NCBI GenBank assembly: GCA_022266195.1
Contig: WHVY01000001.1
Coordinates: 9,176,001-9,240,000, forward strand
From: Tetranychus cinnabarinus
Taxonomy: Eukaryota; Arthropoda; Arachnida; Trombidiformes; Tetranychidae
Direction of reading: 5' to 3'
DNA length: 64,000 bases
Under the pieces are notes generated by a model, which was not told where the DNA came from, ran no database searches, and was given only the letters and a program-made list of their open reading frames with translations. Positions 23,479-37,934 of this stretch are shown here, one piece after another. Within the stretch, counting starts at the first letter, position 1. Each line of letters starts with the position of its first letter. A program made the position numbers and the translations under genes.

Positions 23479-25838
23479 TGTTTTAACGCACAACAGTGAT
23501 TTGGTGGTAATGATATTTTCTTATACCCTTAAAATTGAACCAAAATGCCAATTTAATTTCCCTTTCATTGATTTGCGCATTTCATTTACACTTTTCACTA
23601 GCATCTGAATCTAAATTTACCGATGATTGATGGTTGATCAAAAGGCATCACAATTAAATTGGACAATTGATTATGCAGAAAAAGGACATAAATGGAATGA
23701 ATAATTGAAATTATTGAACCAAAAGATGGTCGATGCCTATTTTTATGATACTAATTGTAAGTAAATTGAGGTGAAACAATTAACAACACTAAAACAATTG
23801 TTAACTAGTTTTGTTTAATCAACACAAACAATTGTGATCATCTTCACTTTACCCAAAGTAAAAGTAAGCTGTTGATCATTCAATCAACTTAAAATCAAAC
23901 TCACAATCAACCCACACAATTGATTTTATTTCATTTTCTTACTAATTGTGATTCTATCTGTTTACAGTTGAATGGCCATGAGTTTGATGAATTTGAAAAG
24001 CTAAAATATACAAATGAATGGCGATGGAACCAAAGAAAAGACTGACAATTGATTTCAACTCAACTTGGACTTAGACTGTCAACAAACTGTTTACAATCCA
24101 GTCTTTTTAATTGTTATTATTTTTATACCATTCAATCAACTGCTTGTCATTGTCATTCAGTAAGTAATCAATATAAAATTAATTTTAATCACTCAATACA
24201 CATGCATAATCTTGAAAGTTAACGATAAAAATTGTAATCTTTCTTCTTCTTCCCTTTAACCTGTTTCAGTTCAATTCTGTGCGCTGGGTGTTGGTTCAAT
24301 AGAGATTATCTTCAATAATAATTAACTTTTTCACAGTCAAAACTGGTTAACATGAGATTTCCTGGTGAGAAGTATAACAAGAGAAAGTTGATCATCATAA
24401 TCATCCTCAAAATTTATCCGGTTAATTAAACAGTTGGACTAAGATGTTGAAGTGGCCAAACAATGAGCTTGAATCAGCTGTTTTACAATTAGCGTTTTAA
24501 TCGCAATCAACTGAGAACATAAATTTGTCTCTAACATTGACCGGGAAATCAGGTTAACCCGCTCTTCATGATGATTAGTTGATTGTTTGTGAAAATTAAT
24601 AAAAAGGCAACGAAAACAGTTAAAACAAAAAACGTTAATCAAATAGATGTTAATAAACTGTGACTATAAAAATCTATTAATTTTATGTGTGTTTCACTGA
24701 GTAACTAAAAATATCAAAACTTCTCAAAATATTGTATTTGCTTGCTGTTGATTGTAATTAAATGGACGGTTAATCAACTTGCATTTATCTCACTTTTTAC
24801 ATCATCATCATTAACCTATTCAAAGGAATGATGAGACAAATTAGTAAAATTCATTTTTCTTGACAATCCGATCAGTTAGAGCAACGAAATTTTCATGAGA
24901 TCGAGAAGAAGTTCAATTTATCGATAGTGTGAAAGTCGATAACCAAAGCAGGTCAAGTCAATATTACTAGATTTACCAAATTGAACAGCAAGAATTGAAC
25001 ATTTCTAAATCGTTTGAACGGAAAGGTTTGGGCAATTGATAAAAAGATGCAAGCAATCAAAAAATTGGTCTCATGCTTTCTTCGAATAGGTTATGTCATT
25101 TGGTTAACTCATTGATTACTAAACAACTTTCTTCTTTTGCACTTTTTAACTCTTTCAACCCAGTTAGTTAGTTATGCTGCATCATTCAGTGCTAATTATT
25201 AAAGAAATGTAATCAAAAATAGTAATTTTCGGAAGGTTTTCCCATATTTTTACAATTTAGGAGTTAAACTTTATCAAGGTTTAAGTTTGTTTTTAGAAAG
25301 TTGTTCAAATCAATTTGTCAGTATTTAGGACTTAATTTTATCACATTGATCCAATTTGGATACGATTCTTGTTAACTTGTAAGTGTAATTGGTATTGATA
25401 TTGTAAATAATAAGACAAAGTATTTAAAATCCAATCTCATCGGATACTTTTTGCTCTGGGAAAGTGTAATTGAGTTAATTAGGTTTTCCTACAAGCTCAA
25501 TGATTTAAAATACGGATTCTGCATTTTTTGGCTTTATTTACATGAGTAGATCTCAGTAACCTTAATTCCGATAAATTTCTGTCTATTTTTTGTGGTTTAG
25601 TCCCTTCATGGCTTTTAAGCTCTGAAAAGATTTTAAATTTTACTTAGAACCCAGTTTGGTCACAATTTTGGCTCAAAATTTAATTTTTTTGACTTGTATA
25701 TTGTATAAGATGAATAGCAACAGTAGCACCATTAACCCTTACCGTCTCATCAACATAGATATCATCAAAACACCAGTTAACAGCAACAGCAATCAGCAAC
25801 CATCAGCATTAACCATTTTACCACGGCTATGCATCAAC
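23479..25838. other. AT-rich spacer upstream of the DEG/ENaC-like gene
   Basis: Presumably contains the promoter of the minus-strand channel gene, but no distinct motif can be assigned. Short open frames such as 24439-24642 and 25656-25895 lack motifs. The latter runs into the foldback MITE that follows. Confidence 0.45.
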
Positions 25839-25841
25839 TTA

Positions 25842-26265
25842 CAAGGGAACATTCTAAAGTATGAAATCGATATTGAGATTTTATCGGTACATTAGACCTT
25901 GTTAAAGACTAATATAAGGAAATTAGCTGCTATCTTTTTGATTTCGGCATTTTATCGACTTTTTTCTAAAAAAATTTGTATGCATTTCTATGAGGATTTG
26001 TATTTGTTTTATTAAATGCATCTAATGAATACTCTGATTGTGCAATTAAAAGTATATGTTTCTGTTTCAACATTTCAAAGTTTAAAAATGAAATTACAAA
26101 TCCTCATAGAAAAGCATACAAATTTTTTTAGAAAAAAGTCGATAAAATGCCGAAATCAAAAAGATAGCAGCTAATTTCCTTATATTAGTCTTTAACAAGG
26201 TCTAATGTATCGATGGCGACCAGTAAAATCGCAATACCGATTTCATACTTTAGAATGTTCCCTTG
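25842..26265. mobile_element. Foldback MITE with TTA duplication, PIF/Harbinger-like
   Basis: A 424-bp inverted-repeat unit. The left arm begins CAAGGGAACATTCTAAAGTA and the right arm ends in its reverse complement. Arms of about 170 bp are nearly identical, with long exact blocks such as GACTAATATAAGGAAATTAG and GATTTCGGCATTTTATCGAC found inverted on the other side. The central spacer is about 80 bp. TTA is present on both flanks (25839-25841 and 26266-26268), a 3-bp T(T/A)A duplication as made by PIF/Harbinger transposases. It has no coding capacity. It lies about 190 bp before the start of the homothorax-like gene fragment, so it may sit in that gene's promoter or leader. Confidence 0.85.
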
Positions 26266-26457
26266 TTAGTGAAACCATAAATTGTATCAAAAACAAAAAC
26301 CATCAACAACACACAATCATCTTTAATCGTTTGCAACATAATTTACGGATAATCCATATAAACCTTCACCAACCTCATTATCACCAAAATTTTTCTTCAT
26401 TCATTAGTTAATTTTCATTTTCTATTATAAATATATAAATATTGTAAAAGGTAAGTT

Positions 26458-26815
26458 ATGGCCATGGAGCATCCTTACGATCCGATGACGACCCTTCAAT
26501 ACGGTCCTTCGGTTAACTATGGCAATGCAGTCCATGGTTATCAAGGTAATCATGTTATGGGAACAGACATAGTTAAACAAGATAAGGATGCAATTTATGG
26601 GTAAGTTTGACAAATGAATTTCATGAAAATATTCTCAATCTAATTTTTCTTTTTCTTCTCTTTTTTCCAGACATCCATTGTTTCCGTTACTTGCACTCAT
26701 CTTTGAAAAGTGTGAATTAGCAACCTGTACACCTCGAGACTCGGGTTTATCAAGTGGTGATTTGTGTTCATCGGAATCATGCAATGATGATATCCAGGTC
26801 TTCGCCAAACAATAA
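26458..26815 (+). CDS. hth: N-terminal part of a Meis/Homothorax protein, truncated by a stop
   Basis: Two exons, 26458-26600 and 26671-26815, with a 70-bp GT-AG intron, encode 95 residues. Exon 2 is unmistakable: the codons around the junction read DKDAIYG, followed by HPLFPLLALIFEKCELATCT, PRDSGLSSGDLCSSES and CNDDIQVFAKQ. This is the start of the MEIS (HM) domain, which binds Extradenticle/Pbx. In Meis and Hth genes the next exon begins right after VFAKQ/VFSKQ and continues the domain and later the homeodomain. Here CAA is followed by TAATTAG, giving a TAA stop and no GT donor at the expected boundary. No downstream exon (rest of HM domain or TALE homeodomain) was recognised up to 37.9 kb. 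It may be a partial duplicate, a pseudogene, a very short isoform, or a gene with one missing G in this assembly. The start at 26458 (ATGGCCATGG) is chosen as the first ATG; the next in-frame ATG is at 26464. Confidence 0.8.
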
Positions 26816-29800
26816 TTAGATACAAAAATAGCCAAGAGATGGTAGTTTTATACAAATCAGATGATAATGTTTATATGCGTTTTTCGTGTGCTTTTGTTTC
26901 GGCCGTTTTGATTAATTATGATTTTGTATAATTAGATTGTTTTATTTTCATCCGTTAAGCTTCATTGATTGACTAAATTAACTAGTATCATTATCAATGT
27001 TGCTACCATTGATAATCGTGTTGCTAAAAATTACCGATTCAACTTTCATTGAGTTGTGTTTTTAGGTTCACTTATGTTGAACCATTTTTACCCATTTTCT
27101 GGTCAACCCATAAACAGTTATACCCATTACAACAACAATTATAATCATTTTAAATGCTGATTCCGTCAAAATGGTGAGTTTCTACTTTCATCCCAATCAT
27201 CTTTAGCCTTCATCTTCATCTTCTTCATCATTACTCATTTGAAAATTGTTTATCTTTTAACACAGTGTTACAGTTTAACAACAAACTCTTTTTTTTTGAT
27301 TCCTGTTAAATTATCTGTTCAAGTAAAACATTAAGGACTGTTTACATTCACTGTTATTGATTAGACAAGAAAAAGATGAGCTTTTTCCACCAGGAAGACA
27401 AGGAAGATGCTGTTGCATGCTGATGATGAGATGTTATACAAGATCGGTTCAGTAACCCAAGAAGAGATGGGAAAGCAAAAGGATTGAAATGTAGATTAAC
27501 ATTTATATCATTTCAAGGGTTACCAAAAGATGATCATCAACTGGAATCACAATCAATTTAAAGAAACACACCACAAAATTGAATGTTAAATAACAATAAT
27601 ATGATTAAGATCAAGGATGAGGTTAAATGTTACTGACAGAATCAACATTCACAATCATCTCATTTTTGTATATCATTTCTTGTATCATTTCATGAAATTG
27701 TTCAGTTATATTGTTTATTGATAACTCTTGTTCCTTCCAATCAATTGTTACCAGAATAGTAATTCTGCTCTTGACAAGTAAACATTTTATTAACAATTGA
27801 TTAACAATTGAACAGCTCAAATGTTAATCATTTACTTCCTTAAAAAAAGCTAATCCTTCAATCTCAACCCAAATCCAGTTTAAGGAAATCCTTTTCACCT
27901 GATTTTTTTGGGTTCAATTTTGTCTCTACACTTTTCAATGTCAATACGATTAACACAATAAGATTAATCAAATAACCCAAAAAAAGTTAAGTTAATAACC
28001 TTAACCATAAAGAGGTTCAAGGTTAATTGTTATTCATAAAGATTGCAATTAACATCGGACGCAACAGGTTCAATGTAATGATGATTACATGAATGTGACA
28101 AAAGACGCTGGCAAATGATTTACTCATCATCCTAGTCTAGCCTTTTGATAGTTGAACAATTAAAGTACAAAAGAGGTTAATTTAACCGACGGAATACAAT
28201 TTATAAATCAATGAACTTTCCTATCAATTTACATTTACTTTTACTTGTTCGTTGCTCTTTCAAGTTACAATTTAACAAGCAATGTCCAACCCTTAATCAT
28301 CAATGGACAATTGGCTTATTATCGGGAAACATGATCAAACATGATTTATTCCCATCTCTCTCAATTGACCCAAATTGCTTGGAATCAGCCAACCCTTGAT
28401 GTTGTTTAATTCAATAGTGTTTAACTTTTCACTATTAATTATTGTACTGCGGGGTGGGTCAAGGTGTGGGTGGAAGGGATTGATCATTGATTTAAATAAT
28501 GTTGATGTTCAATTGATTGAGAGATGGTCAGACCAATTGGTGAAGCCAATAGCTTTACTTTCAAATGAAAATGAAATTGTTATTGATTAATGATGTTCAT
28601 CTGATCATTTATATAATGATGAAACGATTCACTTTTGCGGATGGTAAAATTAACTTGATTATTGGGTTGATTCAGATTGCAAACAAGGAAATTGAAATGA
28701 TATCATGATAACAATTAAGCAAATGACATGGAAAGGAAATGTTAAAATTCAATGTTAATTGAACGCGAATAACAGACAAAACAATTTACTTTGCCAGGAT
28801 AAATGATGAATGATTGTTAAACTATGATTAAAACGCTGATTAAAGTAGTAATGATTTAGTAATGATTAAAGAGTCTGATTTAAGCAGCAAATTTTTCTTA
28901 ATTTTCATCAGTTTAATTCAGTTTATCAAAAATACAAAACAAAAAAAGGTTAACCATAAATGAATATGTTGAGCCCAAGTTGAACGATACAAGATGATGT
29001 AGATGATTAACAATCAACTTTCCACTATTATTAGATGATTAATTGATCACTCCTTTTCCGGTTAATTGTTGATCGGTTGGTTAAATGAAAAGGAAATTGA
29101 AATTAACCAAATTACAATTAAATTTAGTTGTAACCAAATCTGAGTTGGCTTGCAAGTTGATCAGTTGAAAACAGTAAAACCTCAAAACCAGAAAACCCAA
29201 AACTGGATAATTTTTTTCCGTTTTTTTTTCTCGCTCGTTTGAGACTCGGTTTAACTTTTCATTTACATGATAATCAATAGAGATAGATGATGAAGTGATG
29301 ATGATGAGGAAGAAGAAGAAGAAGATTATGAGATTAAGAAGCTTTCTAAAATGATAATTCCTTGTTAACATGTTTATTGCTGACAAACTCACTTTCAATG
29401 ATTGTCCTCTGATCTGCAGTTTCTCATCTTTATCCTCACCTTCATCATTTTCATCCTCATCTCTATCATTTTGACAGATTATTTATCTGACAAGATTCAC
29501 GTTCTCACTCAATAGTCAAAGTTCAACCTTTACCTTTTCATGTGTGAAACAGGTCAAAAGGATGTTCATATCTTATTTATTTTTCTTTATCAACATCGTT
29601 ACATTTTCAACGATCAAGTTTAATGATTGCAAGTTAAACTGGCCAACAAAATTACCCGATTATATTTGATCAATGGTAACAATTAAGAGTCGAGCGTCAA
29701 ACAAGATTGTACAATAAACTAATTATAACACCAACATGTATTTACTTTTCAAAATTGTATCACTTTTTTTGGATCCACTTTCAAATCTCATGTTGTTATG

Positions 29801-32800
29801 GTTAACTGTTAAACAAGATTGACCAGTCATTGTAAATAACAATTTTACCTTAGCTCACATTGATTAAAATTGGCCTCATTTTTAGGTCACTTTTTATGGT
29901 ACAATCAAGATTTACTCAAGAATGTGTCAATAAAATAAAGCCACAAATCGTGAACAACATCGGTAAATAACATTTCAAAATCAGGTAAAGAAAAACTTTC
30001 TCTCATCTTCACTTCAATTTGCATGACAAGACGATAAGACATGAATCCCAGAAACCCAACTGTAACAGTCTGACCTTTTTATTTGCATTATTTTCATCTT
30101 AAACTTCATCTCGATAATTTTCATGCTCAGACCCTAAGACAAGCAACAGTCAACCTAGAGAGTCACTCTTGTCCCATCAAATGTAACACACAACCGAACC
30201 TGTTTCACGGCAATTGTGTGATCTTTTTACATCATTTGAATTTCAATAAATATTTAATCATTTCCTTCATTTCACCAATTCAGCTATTCATCAGCACCTA
30301 TTATGACCATCTTGATGATCTTAATCATATTCATCATTTTATTGATTTACTTGTTAAATTGCAAATTAAATAATCTAGACACTTAAAGCTCAATTTATCA
30401 TTCTAAATGCAATAATTAAACCAATTTTTCAAATCCTGTAACTCAATATCCAGGCTGACTCAGATTCATCCTGATTAAAGTGATTACAGTGAAAATTAAA
30501 TTTTTGATCAACAATCAATAAATGTTCAATAAAGTTGAACAAACATTAAAAATGTGTAATCTTGTAATATCATGATGATGCTGTTGATGATGATGTTGCC
30601 AGTTAAAGTGTCACTTTTAATTACTTGACTGTAATCACGTTAATGATTAATTGTGTTAACAACACTTGACATGAAAATTATATTTAATGAGAATCAAATT
30701 GTTGACACAATTTGTAATACAACTTATAAGAAGAAGAAGAAAATTGTTAACTAAATTAACATTTAACAACCCAAATAATGGTCAATTAAGATTAGTATCA
30801 TTACAAGATTGTATTGGTTAAGACAACAATCAGAGAACGGCAAAAAAATCTAATTAACTAATAACTTTGCTTTGTTGCTAATTTTGTTGATTAACATAAT
30901 TTGACCAAACTTATTGTTAAATTGAATCTAAATTAAGTAACCAAATGAAATCTGGAAAAGGCAAGTAAAAAAGGTAAATTAAAGTTACGCTGAAACTGCA
31001 ACAATTTAAAGGTTCCATTAAACTAATCCATATTAACATAATTAAAACATTAATGGTTGGTTAAATTAAACTGTATTGAAAAACTGGTCAGCAAAAGATT
31101 CTAATTGAAATATTAATTAAACAACGGAATTTGATTCTCGTGTGTTTTTCATGTAACAGCATTCGGCCATAAAAAAGTTAACTGTAAAAGCCATTCATTG
31201 AAACATAAGCAATCAACTTAACCATAAACTTTAATGTTGACCCTTTTAGAGATGCTTTTATCAGCTTTTCAGTTTCAGCTTTCAATATCATAACAGCAAT
31301 TATCAACAATTAAGAGTCTCTGGTTAATGGATGTTGTCCTGTTCATCCTTAATGGTTTCTCAGGAAAAACTGTCATCCCATGTTTTCACCCTGAAAAGTG
31401 ATTACACTGAGCTAACAGACATTTACATGGACCATTAACCCGTTTATCTTGAACCATTTGGATTATCATTTTAGACCAAAAAGTTGAGTTTTTGTTCAAT
31501 CTTGTGATTCAGTAAAGTCTTATTCAAATGATGTGTTCATTCATCTTGAAAGTGTTGCGCTTTACTTCAGACAAGTTGAAATGTTTAACATCGTTCTGGT
31601 TTTGTATTGAAAGTGTTTGCAAAAATAAACAAATTGTTACAATTTACCTGAAATGATGAGCAAAATAGAGGTTAATATGAAGTAAGATTAAAGTAATAAA
31701 AATGAGGTTCTCAGTTGCTTAGCGTAATAATTGATGTAATAAATGTAATACAATTAAGGTTACCTTTTAATTTGTTATTTATTCTATTAATAATTTAAAA
31801 TTAGTAAAATAAATTGCAAATCATCATTAAAAACAATCAACGCAAGTAATAACAATCTTTCATCATCAACTGATTAACATGAGAAGAAGAAGCAAAAAAA
31901 CAGAGATTCATTGGTTATGGTGATGATGATGAGAAGGGATAAAAGTCATGAAAGAAAAATGGAAATAATGAAATGTCCATTCATTTCTATTCATCCCATT
32001 CTTCACGGTTTTCATCTTCATCATTTTCCTATGATGAGGTTCATGATTTTTCATCTTCTGTGGTTTATTGATGTAGTTATTTGAACTTTATTGCCTAAAT
32101 TTGAGTTGCTTTTTGTGGCCAAAAAAGCCGGATCTTAACATTTGATAGCAGCCTTGCCATCTTTAGCTTAACCTGAAAGGGTCGATCCAACAGGTTTAGA
32201 TTAATGTTTACTTCTGCTACTCTTTGTGTAAAAAAAGTAACTTTACACACTTTTTGCTTTCTTTAGTTTTCACCAAAAATCGATCAAACTGAACCGACTT
32301 AGTCAACTCGAATTGACCTGAAATATTTCCATCTAATTTTTTGTCGAACCTTTTTAAACCGCTGAAATATCAAGTGATTTCGTTCAGTAACTGTTGGACT
32401 CTTGATGATTGAGTGTGTTTAATAATAACTCAATTACTGATGATCATTTTAACTGTCATTTTGTGGTTTTTGAGCAGTTTGATTCACGGAAAATGAAAAT
32501 TTAAGATTTCACTGAAATTCAAACGACCATCAATTCAGCTTCAAGTGATTTTATTTTCATTAGTTTACGCTTTTCATTTCACATTTTGATAACCTTTTGC
32601 ATCTTCATTTTGCACCATTGATTTAGTGAGTTTTAAGTTCAAGAATCATTTCGAATCATCGATTAATTTTCAATAAAAGTCAAGGTTTATGGATTAATCA
32701 TGAGGCATTCAATTACTTTTTGCTGCCTTACAAAAATTTCTGTCCATTACTTGAGGTCCAACTGCTGGTCAGACTAACAGTTTTCCTGAATTCAACTAAT

Positions 32801-35800
32801 CGACCAATATTTAATGCTAATTTTGATGAAATTGAAGAAATTTATTCCTCAATTTCGTCTCATTTCAATGAAACCAAATCCAATTCATCTTCAATTGCGG
32901 CTCTTTTGCGGCTGCAAATCACAAAACCTGATTATCACCATTTTTTAAGACTATTTATGACCTTTTGATTGCAATTGAAATACGTTTGCAACACAATTGC
33001 TTTCAATTAATATGCTTTTTTATAACAATTATATCTATTATTAGGAGATGATATTTGTTGATTACGATAATCAATTGAAATGTAATTGTCATTATTACAA
33101 GATGAACTAAGATGATTTAAACTGGTTTAACTCAGAAAGCAAAATAAACAAATAAACAAGAAACTCATTGATGGTGTTGGGCCAACACAAAAAGGTAAGG
33201 TAATTTTTGTTGGCAACATTTTTATATTTCATTTTGCATTTTCAGTTACTATTAATAAATATTGTTTTGTTCAACAGTTAAAACATTTTATCAGCAATAA
33301 TAATGATAATAATACCGTATTAACCATTAGTTTATCAATTGGGATTGGCTTTCCATTCATATTAAATATAAATAAATACAAAAATGTTAAACTAAAAAAG
33401 GTCTTTCATTGCGTTGGCTTTTGTGACTAAATGGTCAGTACTTTATCCTTTATCGTTAAACAGTTTTAAATTAAAATGCACAATTCAACTGTTCAATGTA
33501 TATTTATATCTCAAGATATGATTTTGTCAATCAATGAAACCAATCTGTAATAATGAATGAGATTCAAATATCTGTAACTATCCATCACTTACATGTTAGA
33601 CTTACAAGCTAAGGCAATGCCTATTTCCTGGGATCAATCGCTATGGTCAATTAGGTTTACTGGCCTTACTGTCTAATCATCTCGTACATTAGACGTTAAG
33701 CCATCGAGATAATCTAATTGATCAAATATATTATACATTAAAACATGGTAAATTGGCGATATTCAAGTCTGTTGCTTCTTTTGGTTATGTTTTGGCCTAA
33801 ATTTTGTCTCTTTTTTGGGTACTTAATTGGTCCTTTTTTATTGTACAAATTGACCTCTAATTGGATCTTATCAAGTCCTGTCAACAATCAGTAATAATAG
33901 TAATAATCTAACAACCGGTTCTGTCAATAACAATAAACATCAATGAGAGGCTCAAAGTAAAAAAGGTTAACCTATTGACTGGTATCTTTGGGTTTAAAGA
34001 TGATCATCTGCTCAGCCTGTTGCAGTGAAATGTCAATGGTTAAAGCTGGTCTAAAATGGGTAATATTTTGCTTCCTTTAAGTGTGAATGTTAATTACAAT
34101 TCAGGTCAATTGATAATAATTAACATTTGAATGATAAAAATTGGAATGAAATTTTTTTACCCAAAAAAAACGATAATTGAGTTTGTCCCATTAAACGGAA
34201 AAAATATGCAAAAATAAGGCACAATTAACACACAAACTGGGAAAAATAAAGGATAATCAAGAGTATGATGTGTGTGATGAGTGTGAGGATGAAGATGAAG
34301 ATGAAATTTGTGATTGACCTGGAGTCAAGTGATGCATTAAGGTTGACAGATAATGGGATGAATCACTTTACTGTTGAAGGGCAGAGATCGACATGAAAAT
34401 TGGTTGACTTGCAATTGGTAATTAAATTGATTGAAAATAATCGATGTGATGAAGATGAAAGTTGCTCTCACCATTTACCTCTCTTGTTGATCAACATGAT
34501 GATAAACAACGGCAAATCAATTCAATTTGACAATGAGTTGTTATGCATCAACAGGCCCAAGCTACAAATGAGTATTCATTGAAGAAACGTGTTGCCATCT
34601 TAGCTGAACCATGTTAAGAGTAAAGGCCAAATCAGACTAGAATCAAGTTAACTTAATGTTAATCATCAAGTTCATTTTTTTCAGCTTCTTGTACAACTTG
34701 TATGTCAACTCATTTAGTTCATTTAGTTGATTAAACTTTCAAGTGATTCAATTGTTTCTTCTGCCGTCTGTTATGCTAAAAAGGTGATGATGATCAATGA
34801 AAACAAAAAAAAACCGGCGAGAAACGGTTAAAATTGATTCAGATTGTGATTGCCAATGAATACAATTAGTTTAATTGTTTCATCTGAACCATTGATACTC
34901 AACCTTTACTCAAGGTTAACTTCACTTGCATTATTACCTTTAAATCTGATTATTTTGCCTCTTTCACTATCGCCATCACAATCAGTCCGTGTTCAGATTA
35001 ATCTCACAATCAATCAGATTTTTGCTTTCTTTTGTGTCTCTTCCCATTCATTATCATCTTCATCTTCTCATCATCTTCCTTCCTGTTGATTTCCTATTGA
35101 ACATTTGACTTCTTTTTTCCTTCCCAATCCCTTTGACAATTTCACTGACTCAATACTGACAATCATTTGACAATCAAATAATTTCCTCTCTTAACTGTCG
35201 ACAATTTAATCTATTTCAACACCAATTGAACACTAATATCATCAGTTAATAGTGAATTAAAACAGTGGCATTTACGGTTAAATTTACAGTTAAAAATGTT
35301 CAATTTTTGGGTTTACTTTGAGCCTAAATTTTGCAGCTGAAGACAAAAATCCAATTTCCAATGTTTTTCAAATTGAGTTTTGTAACTCAATTTCAGGCTA
35401 AATTTTGTTCAACTTTGGGTTAAATTTTCTGGTCTTTTCTGTCAATTTGAAGATGAACTTGACTGTTGAACATAATTAAAGATTGGTTTTTACTGATTGT
35501 TGGACAATGTAGACAATGAATGATGGATTGAAAAAACATGAAAAGACAAGATAAACAACATTGATATGTAAATAGAAACAATAATTTCCCTGTTTTACTG
35601 TGAATGTTGTACTCTTTTTTTTTCATCGTCAATATTTTCCTTCTCACTGAATCGGACAATAACCTTTATCTGTTTAAAAGCACACAGAACTTTACTGTCT
35701 CATCATCACCATAATTATCATCGTCTAAAGGGAAAAAAAACTTTAAAACGCAAATAATCTTAATCATCTTTGGATTGAATCCAAGGAAAAAAAAGTAAAC

Positions 35801-37934
35801 TCAACCCAAAAGGTTGACTTGGCCAATACAAGATTGAACATCTTTTCCCATCTCATCACTGTTAATCACTGTTTATCTTAACGATGATATAATATGCCAA
35901 TGGATGAGACAATATTAAACTAGTTGAAACTGAAAACATTGAACCTGACAACATTGAAACTGCAAACCCAATTTGAGGTTGATAAAACATGACAGAAACA
36001 AAGGAAAAAGATGAACAGAAAAAGAAGAGCAAAAATGAATGGAAAATGAAAAATAATAAATTTCATGATTAGTTGAACAATTGAAAGTTTATCAATGTAA
36101 TTTGTAAGGTTTACTTCGGGAAAACTTGCAAATCAACAATCAATTGTGTGACCTGAATTGTTTATTATCATTATTATGCATTATTATGATTGAAAGTATT
36201 ATTATCAAATATCGTGTTACTTTATATTTTTTTGTTGAAAAACGATAACAACAGACAACAAAAATTGGAGACAATTATCTTTTAATAGATGAAAAGTAGA
36301 AGAAGACAGGTCAGAACTTGAATATCATGGCGATGATGATGACCATAACAATCAGTAACAATCAATATCATATTACCTAAAAATAATATCATCATTATTC
36401 TGGTAACATCACAGGGTATTAAGAAGAAGTAGAAGAAGAAAGAAGAAGAAGCAAAAAGAACCCAAAAAAACGTATTAAACAGTGAAGACAATTTTCATCA
36501 ATAAGCTTACTCATTCGATGAGTAACTCTCATCATTATCATCCATTTCCTCATCTCCATCTTCCCAGCATTTTCCCTCTTTCCCTGCACATTTAAACTTA
36601 TTCTCATCTTGATCATCTCTTGAAAAACCCTCTCTTCGCCACTCTTCTGATGCTAATAATAAGTCGCTTTTTTTTGTCTCGCTTCTTGTTTCTCAATTGA
36701 TAATCATCATTGACTCTGTTAATATTAAAAAAAAATGTTAACCAAATATTAATCATATTTGGACCTCAGTTGGACCTTTTTTAAATGGTTGGAAAAGTAA
36801 ATTATGCAAAAAAATTAGGGATAAACGGGAGGAATGAAGAGAAGGACAAGGAAGAGATGAAAGATGTTGGCAAAATCATTTGCATTTTAAAGCTGATAAC
36901 AAGAAAATATTTTCATACTTTTGTCAATATTTTCCTTTCATTGGATCCTCAATTTACCCTCAATTTTAAACACTTTTCATCATGTTTACCCCTTTTTGGC
37001 CTTCAATTTTATTCCGCTCAGTTTATTTCCATTGAAACAATTACAATGTTTCAAATTGCTTGTTAGTATCAAATGGCGTTAACTTGATGCAACATTTACA
37101 TGTTACAAAATGATGTAAACACATTGAACAAATCTTAAGATTAGCTTATCAAGATTGGCGAGCAATTAAAAGTTGGCTTTAATTGGGACAAATGGTGATC
37201 AATTTCAATCAGTAAAGTCGATCGATATCAAATGGTAAAATTAAAAACATTAAGAGTGAGAAACTTGAAGATGAAAATGAAAGGAAGAAGATGAAGAAGA
37301 AGATCAAAAATAGTCAGAGAAGTTTAAAGTTAAAGAGAAAGATGAAAATAAAGATGGAAATGAAGATAATGATGAAGCACACCCAAGCATGGAACGAAGT
37401 TGAGGCTTCTCTCTCTTCTTTCTATCATCTTTTCTCTTCTTCTCTCATCTTTCATTTAAATCTTCCACTGACACCGCCCTTTTCCCCCTGATCAATCCCC
37501 TGTTTATCATCCCAGTTTGACTCCTCCTTGACTCGTAACTTTTGTTGTTGCTGTTAGCTGGTTTAGTTAATAACATCGCCGATAGAACTGAAACAGTTTA
37601 TATCGAGCTGGCCTTAAGTTGACTTACCTCAGTTGGTCTTAGTTCACCATTGCAATCACATTTAATCACTAATCGAGGTTTACATTTTTTTACTTGTTCA
37701 AACTGTGCATCTCTCTCTAACCCTTTACATCCTTTCATTTGTCCCATCAATCAGTAAATGAAGTGAAATTTCATCAACTGCAATCAACTAACATTTACGA
37801 CAACATCAACTGTAACTTGTGTCTTGGTTTAACTTGAATTGACCAATTTTGCAATATTTGATCAACTTTAATCTTTTGAAATTACATTTCAACTTTGAAT
37901 TTAGTTTTACAACCGATCAAATAACATTGAAAAC
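26816..37934. other. Gene-poor AT-rich region of about 11 kb
   Basis: No gene is supported. The region has repeated ATG/GAT- and GAA-type low-complexity runs (for example around 29290-29330 and 36420-36460) that create spurious short open frames on both strands. It was searched by eye for continuation exons of homothorax (LEKVHELCDNF, WFINARR-like codons) and none was seen. Regulatory DNA for the flanking developmental-type gene would be plausible but is not demonstrable. Confidence 0.45.

Noticed and set aside
33601..33720. Local inverted similarity (CTAATCATCTCG / CGAGATAATCTA)
   Set aside because: Short and imperfect with no flanking duplication. Not enough to call an element.
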